Assembly (NCBI GenBank): GCA_036971715.1 | Contig: JAVHJL010000011.1 | Coordinates: forward strand, 1,426,001 to 1,490,000 | Direction: 5' to 3' | DNA: 64,000 nucleotides | Source: Arthrobotrys musiformis | Lineage: Eukaryota > Ascomycota > Orbiliomycetes > Orbiliales > Orbiliaceae | In this document: in pieces, positions 59,044-64,000 of the stretch | Layout of the letters: each line of letters opens with the position of its first letter | Numbering within the stretch: position 1 is the stretch's first letter | Notes under the pieces: model-generated | Database searches by the model: none | Told to the model about the DNA's origin: nothing | The model's input: only the letters and a program-made list of their open reading frames with translations | Position numbers and translations under genes: made by a program

Positions 59044-59955
59044 TTTTTCTCCGACCTGTTGACTAAAACAATTTTGTAATCAGCCATCGTGTCTTGTTTT
59101 CGTTGGAACTCTAGCTACTCTCCTCCCTTTGCCCTTCTAGATAGCGAAAAGCAATAACAGTTCAATAAGGAAGATGTATTACATTACACACTTGAGCATA
59201 TGATGGTGACCAAATCCGTTGTTCGTTGGACTGTGTTGCGTTGGATGTTGCAAAAGGGTTGGGAATCCAACAATCAGCGGGCTGACAATTGTGATTGCAG
59301 CATGAAGGCGCCCGTTAGACTCGATCCGGCGAGCCCAGCCCGACAAGACTGGCTGCAAGTCGATACTTGCTACCGGGCGTACGGCATACGTAAGTTGGGT
59401 ACTTAGTACTCCGTACATGTAACTGACATGTGCTTGGTACAGCTAGAGTATAGTGCCCCCATCTGCATCAGAAACTTAAACAACATGACGTGAACCCGCA
59501 GCGAGGTTAAAAGTCAGACAAAACCTGGCCAGCGGGAACGCCCTGAATTCAAAGCTTACGCCGTGTTGCGTAGAAAAATTTTAACCATGCGATATCGGCG
59601 AGGTGCGAACACGCAGCTCATTGCATCGGAATCCTCTCGATTGGATCAAATCCGAATGAGCAATTTATTGGGCCGCGTCCCGTGAAGAGGAGCTGCCATG
59701 CTATGTATAGCTCTGGGTCTATCCGAAGCAATAACCGTTGCTAATAGTGCAGCGTAGTGGAGGATAGTGTAGTTGTAGTGCAGTGGCGGGGTTCCTCTCT
59801 CCCATGTTGGAGGGGTTGGCAGGTGTTTTTTATTACCGTAACGGGCGCCGGCCGACCTTTTATAACTCAATCGTTACCCTCCATCGCTGGACCACCCGAT
59901 CGACTGAGGTTCAGGATTCGATTCTGGTTCGATTCTCAAAGCAAAAAAACACAGT
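59044..59955. other. Spacer between RdRP and adenylosuccinate synthetase
   Basis: RdRP 3' flank followed by the adenylosuccinate synthetase promoter and leader. It contains a TACTCCGTACATGTA element near 59406. No gene is supported. Confidence 0.5.
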
Positions 59956-61473
59956 ATGGCTGAGCAAGGTGTCACGGTCGTCCTCGGTGCTCAATGGGGC
60001 GACGAGGGCAAAGGGAAGCTTGTCGACATTCTCTGCGAGAAGGCTGATGTCGTTGCCCGATGCCAGGGAGGAAACAATGCCGGCCATACCATCGTGGCTA
60101 ACGGTGTTGCATACGACTTCCACATTTTGCCGTCAGGTAATTTTTTATTTTTTTATTTTCAATTCTCCCCTATGGAATTGGATCAATTGGGTCGGTTTCG
60201 AAAGGTAAAGTGGGCTAATCATACACCCTCTCCCATCATCTAGGCCTCGTGAATCCGACATGCGAAAATCTCATCGGCTCCGGTGTCGTCATTCACATTC
60301 CGTCTTTTTTCTCGGAGCTGGCTGCCGCTCAAAATAAGGGTCTCGATACCACAGGACGCATCTTCATCTCCAACCGTGCTCACATCGTGTTGGATCTTCA
60401 CCAAATTGTCGATGGACTTGAAGAAGTGGCGTTGGGCAAATCCAATGTCGGCACCACAAGGAAGGGTATCGGCCCAACCTACTCTTCTAAGGCCTCCAGA
60501 AGCGGGTTGCGTATTGAGGAGCTTGACTTGGACAAATGGGACCAGTTCGAAAAGCGATTCAGAGCGCTCGTTAGCGGCTTGAAGCAGCGATTCGGTGCTT
60601 TGCTGGATGGTTATGATGAGGAGAAGGAGCTTGCTTATTTCAAGGTGAGTTCTCGATTGGTGGCATAAAACTCGAGGGCAATGTCGACTAACGAACCAAT
60701 TGCGATAGGAAATCGCTCCCGTCGTAAAACCGTATGTCGTCAATGCGGTCCCTTGGATGAATGAGCGACAGCTAGCCAACAAGCGAATCCTCGTCGAGGG
60801 TGCAAACGCCCTGATGCTGGATCTCGACTATGGAACATATCCATACGTAACAAGCTCTAACACTGGTATCGGTGGTGTATTCACCGGATTGGCTATTTCT
60901 CCATTCAAGATTAGAGAAATAACCGGTGTGGTGAAGGCGTATACTACCAGAGTTGGAGGGGGTCCATTTCCTACAGAGCAGCTCAACGTAAGTTATGACA
61001 ATGGGGTAACCCCCACTGAAGACTATTTGCTAACGAATTTCGAAAAGGAAATTGGTGAACACCTTCAAAATGTTGGCCGTGAAGTTGGCGTTACGACTGG
61101 CAGGAAGAGAAGATGTGGGTGGTTGGATCTTGTGGTGCTCAAGCACTCCATGATGGTGAACCACTACACAAGCATCAATCTCACGAAACTCGACATTCTC
61201 GACAATCTACCGGAGATCAAGGTCGCCGTTGCCTACAAGCTACCTGATGGCACTGAGATCGATGCTTTCCCCCCCGATTTGTCTATCCTGAAGAAGATCG
61301 AGCCGGTGTACGAGACATTACCAGGCTGGTCCTCGAGCATTGCCAACTTGACTTCTTACGACGATCTTCCAAAAGAAGCGAAGGATTACATCGAATACAT
61401 TGAGAAGTTCGTAGGAGCACGGATAGGAAGTGTGGGGGTTGGTCCAGCGAGAGACAACATGCTGTTTAGGTGA
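59956..61473 (+). CDS. ADE12: Adenylosuccinate synthetase
   Basis: 428-residue enzyme that joins IMP and aspartate using GTP, the first committed step from IMP to AMP. Exons are 59956-60136, 60244-60644, 60709-60987 and 61048-61473. The N-terminal GAQWGDEGKGK loop with the catalytic Asp, the GGNNAGHT IMP site, the GIGPTYSSKASR block, NTGIGGVFTGL and TGRKRRCGWLDLVVLKHS are all intact. Length is normal. The third intron (60988-61047) is exactly 60 bases and free of in-frame stops, so an unspliced message would add 20 residues. The family sequence (TEQLN joined to EIGEHLQNVGREVG) shows that it is removed. Confidence 0.97.
60988..61047 (+). other. Stop-free, in-frame 60-base intron of ADE12
   Basis: GTAAGT donor, TGCTAACG branch point and AAAAG acceptor define a 60-base intron whose length is a multiple of three and which contains no in-frame stop. 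Retention would insert 20 residues between TEQLN and EIGEHL. All known family members lack such an insert. Confidence 0.9.
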
Positions 61474-63532
61474 ACGGACACTTCGGATATCTATTCCTAG
61501 GCGATGCGATTGGTTTTGGTTTGCGCTTTGGTAATATCGTGTATTTGTATCTATTTCTTTCTGGAGTGGGGTATAGGGAACTACTATAGAGACCGTGTCT
61601 AGATAAATTGAAAATAAAAACCCTGGTAATGGAGCTGATATTATTCGATTCCTAGGTGGCATATGGGTGTCTCCCCTTTTTCTTCGAGCTTGAATTAGGT
61701 AAGTCGGATGCCCTCTGGTGGAGGCCCACAGCGGGGGCAGAAAGCAGCCTTCGGGATTATAATTAGAGACACCAATCTTATCTTGCAATTTAATCTTGGT
61801 CAGCATGGTGTCTGTGCATTTTATGCACATTCTGGGAATTCAAACGGTTCCGTGGCCACCGCGATGTCACATCTGCGCCATTCAGTTCGCGGTCGACCGG
61901 TCCCCATGACCTTATTTCCGGATGAATTCTATTTTGTGCAGCCCAAGCTACATACATGCACACTTTCTCAGATATAGTGTCACTATCAGGCATAAAGCAG
62001 AAGTTCGTCGCAGTCTCGTCTCCCAACAATCGAATCTTATTCTACGCTCAGACAGATACACATTTTCTAGCACTTTCGATCGAACCAAGAAACAATTTGG
62101 CCATCCTGGAAACAACTGTTGGTTGCTTTCCCTTCCCAGGTTCGGTAGCGGCCGTTCGGGACTTGGGGGGCTCCACAATTACCTACACAGTAGTATGTGC
62201 ATGCATGGCTGTAAGTCCATGTAGGTGTCTGGAAGCCCCGACTTTCCGGAACCCACAGGAATATATCGATCCCATTCGGTGGACGGCACTTGTTACTTTA
62301 TCCGGCGCCGTTCGACTAGCCCAATCTTAACGATCTGATCAAGGAAACAGAAAACAAAAAAAAAGATTTTGAGCCGATCGAAAGGAAACACCTTGGCAGG
62401 CCCGCCCCGCAAATGCTTCGCCCTTCTCGGGTACGCAGACAAATGCCAGAGTGAGGGAAGGCAGCGGGCGCATGCGCTCAGTGGTCCCATAACGTAACCC
62501 GCCCGCTTCGAGGCGAAGGAGCACTCGAGTCAGTTTTGAGGGGAATCCTCGCTCTTCTTTTACAATTGTGCCCCTGGGAATGGGTCTTGAGTCTTTCTTG
62601 AATTTTCACAAGCGTCTTTTGGACGAAATCCACGGCCACGGTGACGAGGCCCCGATAAGACCACGTCAAGCTCTATCGAAGAGACGAAGCTCGATAGTAT
62701 TATATAATACGCTTCTGTCCGACGGTGCTCTGTGCTGCCCTCCTTCTTACTGCCAGAATTGAATTTTAAGATCAGATTTTATTACATACCTATCCCGATG
62801 TTGGTGCCTTTTTGACTTTTCGCTTCCTCTTCTTCTTTGGGGCTTTACAATCTTGCATGGGTCTAATGCATTCATTTCACGGCTTCCAGAGCTTGGACAT
62901 CATCGTAATCACAATCCATCAGATCGTGGGCTCTTAATATAATAGCAAGCAGCAGTGTATCCTCGCCGTCGGCGGCCCGCTAGCTCATATTGAGCATCCG
63001 TCCTCCCCCCCTTAACAAGGCAAGGCCGACCTGGTCTATGTAAGCAAGCAGCGGCCCTCGATCCTTCTGCCTTTTCCGCTCTTCTTTTCAGGGTCTGCAT
63101 CCAGCTCTTCAAAGGAGAGCTAAACGAAAGGTTATAACCAGAAGCGTAACCCCAATACGAACCATCTTCTCATAGCTCTTCTCTGTCGCATGTTTCCACC
63201 ACACGTACACCTGGCTCCCAAAGTACCTACCCACCACATAGGCGTTTATCTCCCGCTCTGTATTTTTCCTTCTTTATCTTCTTCGTATTTCGTATTCCGA
63301 AAAGGAATCGTTACAAGGCCCGGGATTTGAACGGCACCTCGTGCAGATCCAGGCTCGAGTTTTCAAAAGAAGCTTCGCTTCGGAGCCACGGCATTCTCCT
63401 TTCCCTCAGGCCCGCTGACCTTGCTGCAGGGCTCTAGATCGCTTGCCCATCTTGCATAACCGCCCTTAGTTAATTGTGTCTTTGTTTGATTGAGAGGGGA
63501 GTGGCCCTCGTATATACGAATGGTATCCACTC
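61474..63532. other. 2-kb upstream region of the zinc-cluster factor
   Basis: ADE12 3' flank, then a long stretch that should hold the promoter and leader of the transcription factor starting at 63533. Open frames around 61922-62330 overlap in several frames and show no family pattern. A short T/C-rich segment lies near 63270-63290. Confidence 0.5.
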
Positions 63533-64000
63533 ATGGCTCGGGATCGGATCCAGTTAGACTTCATCATCACTCCGAACGACGAGGCCCAGCCACCATATAG
63601 CTGGCATAAATCACCGGCTTCCTCGAGCACCTCCGCAGGGCCAGCACGCATTGTGGAGCTCGCCGAGAGCACCAGTTCAGACAGTCCAGACCCAGATCCA
63701 GAACTGGACCTCGAATCCACGACGCCCACCACAGCCCGGAAGCAGTCAACGAGCTTAGAGAAGGGTTCGGGCGGTGGTGGCACGACGGGAAGCATCAGGA
63801 AAGGTCGAGGCAAGCAGGCGTTCCGCCACCGTAAATCCCATATCAAATCAAAGAATGGCTGTTTTAGCTGCAAGGAGCGGCGCGTCAAGGTAAACTTCAG
63901 GCCCTTGTTTACCCGTGTCCTTCTCCAGGCTTGTGAATCCCGCTCGCATGGGTTGACGGCCGGCCCACGTGCCAGTCCGTCCGTTTATCTATTTAGCCCT
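63533..64000 (+). CDS. Zn(II)2Cys6 transcription factor, N-terminal part (cut by window end)
   Basis: Partial gene. The first exon, 63533-63889, codes for 119 residues: a Ser/Asp/Pro-rich start, a glycine-rich linker, then KSHIKSKNGCFSCKERRVK. This is the first half of a fungal binuclear zinc cluster (CX2CX6C), with the third cysteine expected as the first codon of the next exon. A GTAAAC donor at 63890 splits the motif exactly between Lys and Cys. The frame happens to stay open through the intron to the window edge. The next exon is not visible: the nearest acceptors give no CDE/CDG continuation. Targets cannot be guessed. The HxKSxNGCxxCKxRRVK form is shared by sterol-regulator-like factors, but this alone does not assign one. 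Confidence 0.8.
   Translation, partial: MARDRIQLDFIITPNDEAQPPYSWHKSPASSSTSAGPARIVELAESTSSDSPDPDPELDLESTTPTTARKQSTSLEKGSGGGGTTGSIRKGRGKQAFRHRKSHIKSKNGCFSCKERRVKVNFRPLFTRVLLQACESRSHGLTAGPRASPSVYLFSP

Noticed and set aside
59900..59955. GGTTCGATTC string resembling a tRNA T-loop
   Set aside because: No cloverleaf arms upstream; it lies in the leader of ADE12.

Overview
This window is nuclear DNA from a filamentous ascomycete (Pezizomycotina). The evidence is short GT-AG introns of about 50 to 110 bases with CTAAC-type branch points, fungus-specific families (Atg29, Aim11, a Zn(II)2Cys6 factor, a cellular RNA-dependent RNA polymerase, a Taz1/TRF-like telomere protein), and short intergenic distances broken by a few gene-poor stretches of 3 to 6 kb. 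I cannot place the class with confidence. No mobile element, CRISPR array, rRNA or convincing tRNA was seen.

Layout. 1-7 kb: one unrecognised minus-strand gene (555-1735), then 5.3 kb without a supported gene. 7-11.3 kb: an RBR E3 ubiquitin ligase and a mitochondrial citrate carrier. 12.6-16.8 kb: a Ded1/Vasa-related DEAD-box helicase, convergent with a CENP-O/Mcm21 kinetochore gene. 17.8-25.7 kb: an acetyl-CoA transporter, a queuosine-salvage enzyme with a GC-AG intron, and a Myb/telobox telomere-binding protein. 26.7-33.1 kb: Gdt1, Yae1, Aim11 and Atg29, the last with a 10-base microexon. 37.6-38.9 kb: an orphan gene between two gene-poor stretches. 41.7-48.5 kb: ribosomal protein eS4, aspartate-semialdehyde dehydrogenase (with a Gcn4/CPC1-type TGACTCA upstream) and a 13-exon D-lactate dehydrogenase. 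48.5-54.4 kb: gene-poor. 54.4-61.5 kb: the RNA-dependent RNA polymerase and adenylosuccinate synthetase. 63.5 kb to the end: the first exon of a Zn(II)2Cys6 transcription factor cut by the window edge.

The genes are mostly unrelated housekeeping functions and I see no biosynthetic cluster. Loose themes are chromosome maintenance (CENP-O, TRF-like protein), RNA biology (helicase, queuosine salvage, eS4, Yae1, RdRP), mitochondrial or organellar transport and metabolism (citrate carrier, D-lactate dehydrogenase, Aim11, acetyl-CoA transporter, Gdt1) and amino-acid or purine biosynthesis. Exon models were built by hand from splice signals. In every complete spliced model the reading frame closes exactly, which is the main support for the coordinates. 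Start codons and untranslated regions remain predictions.
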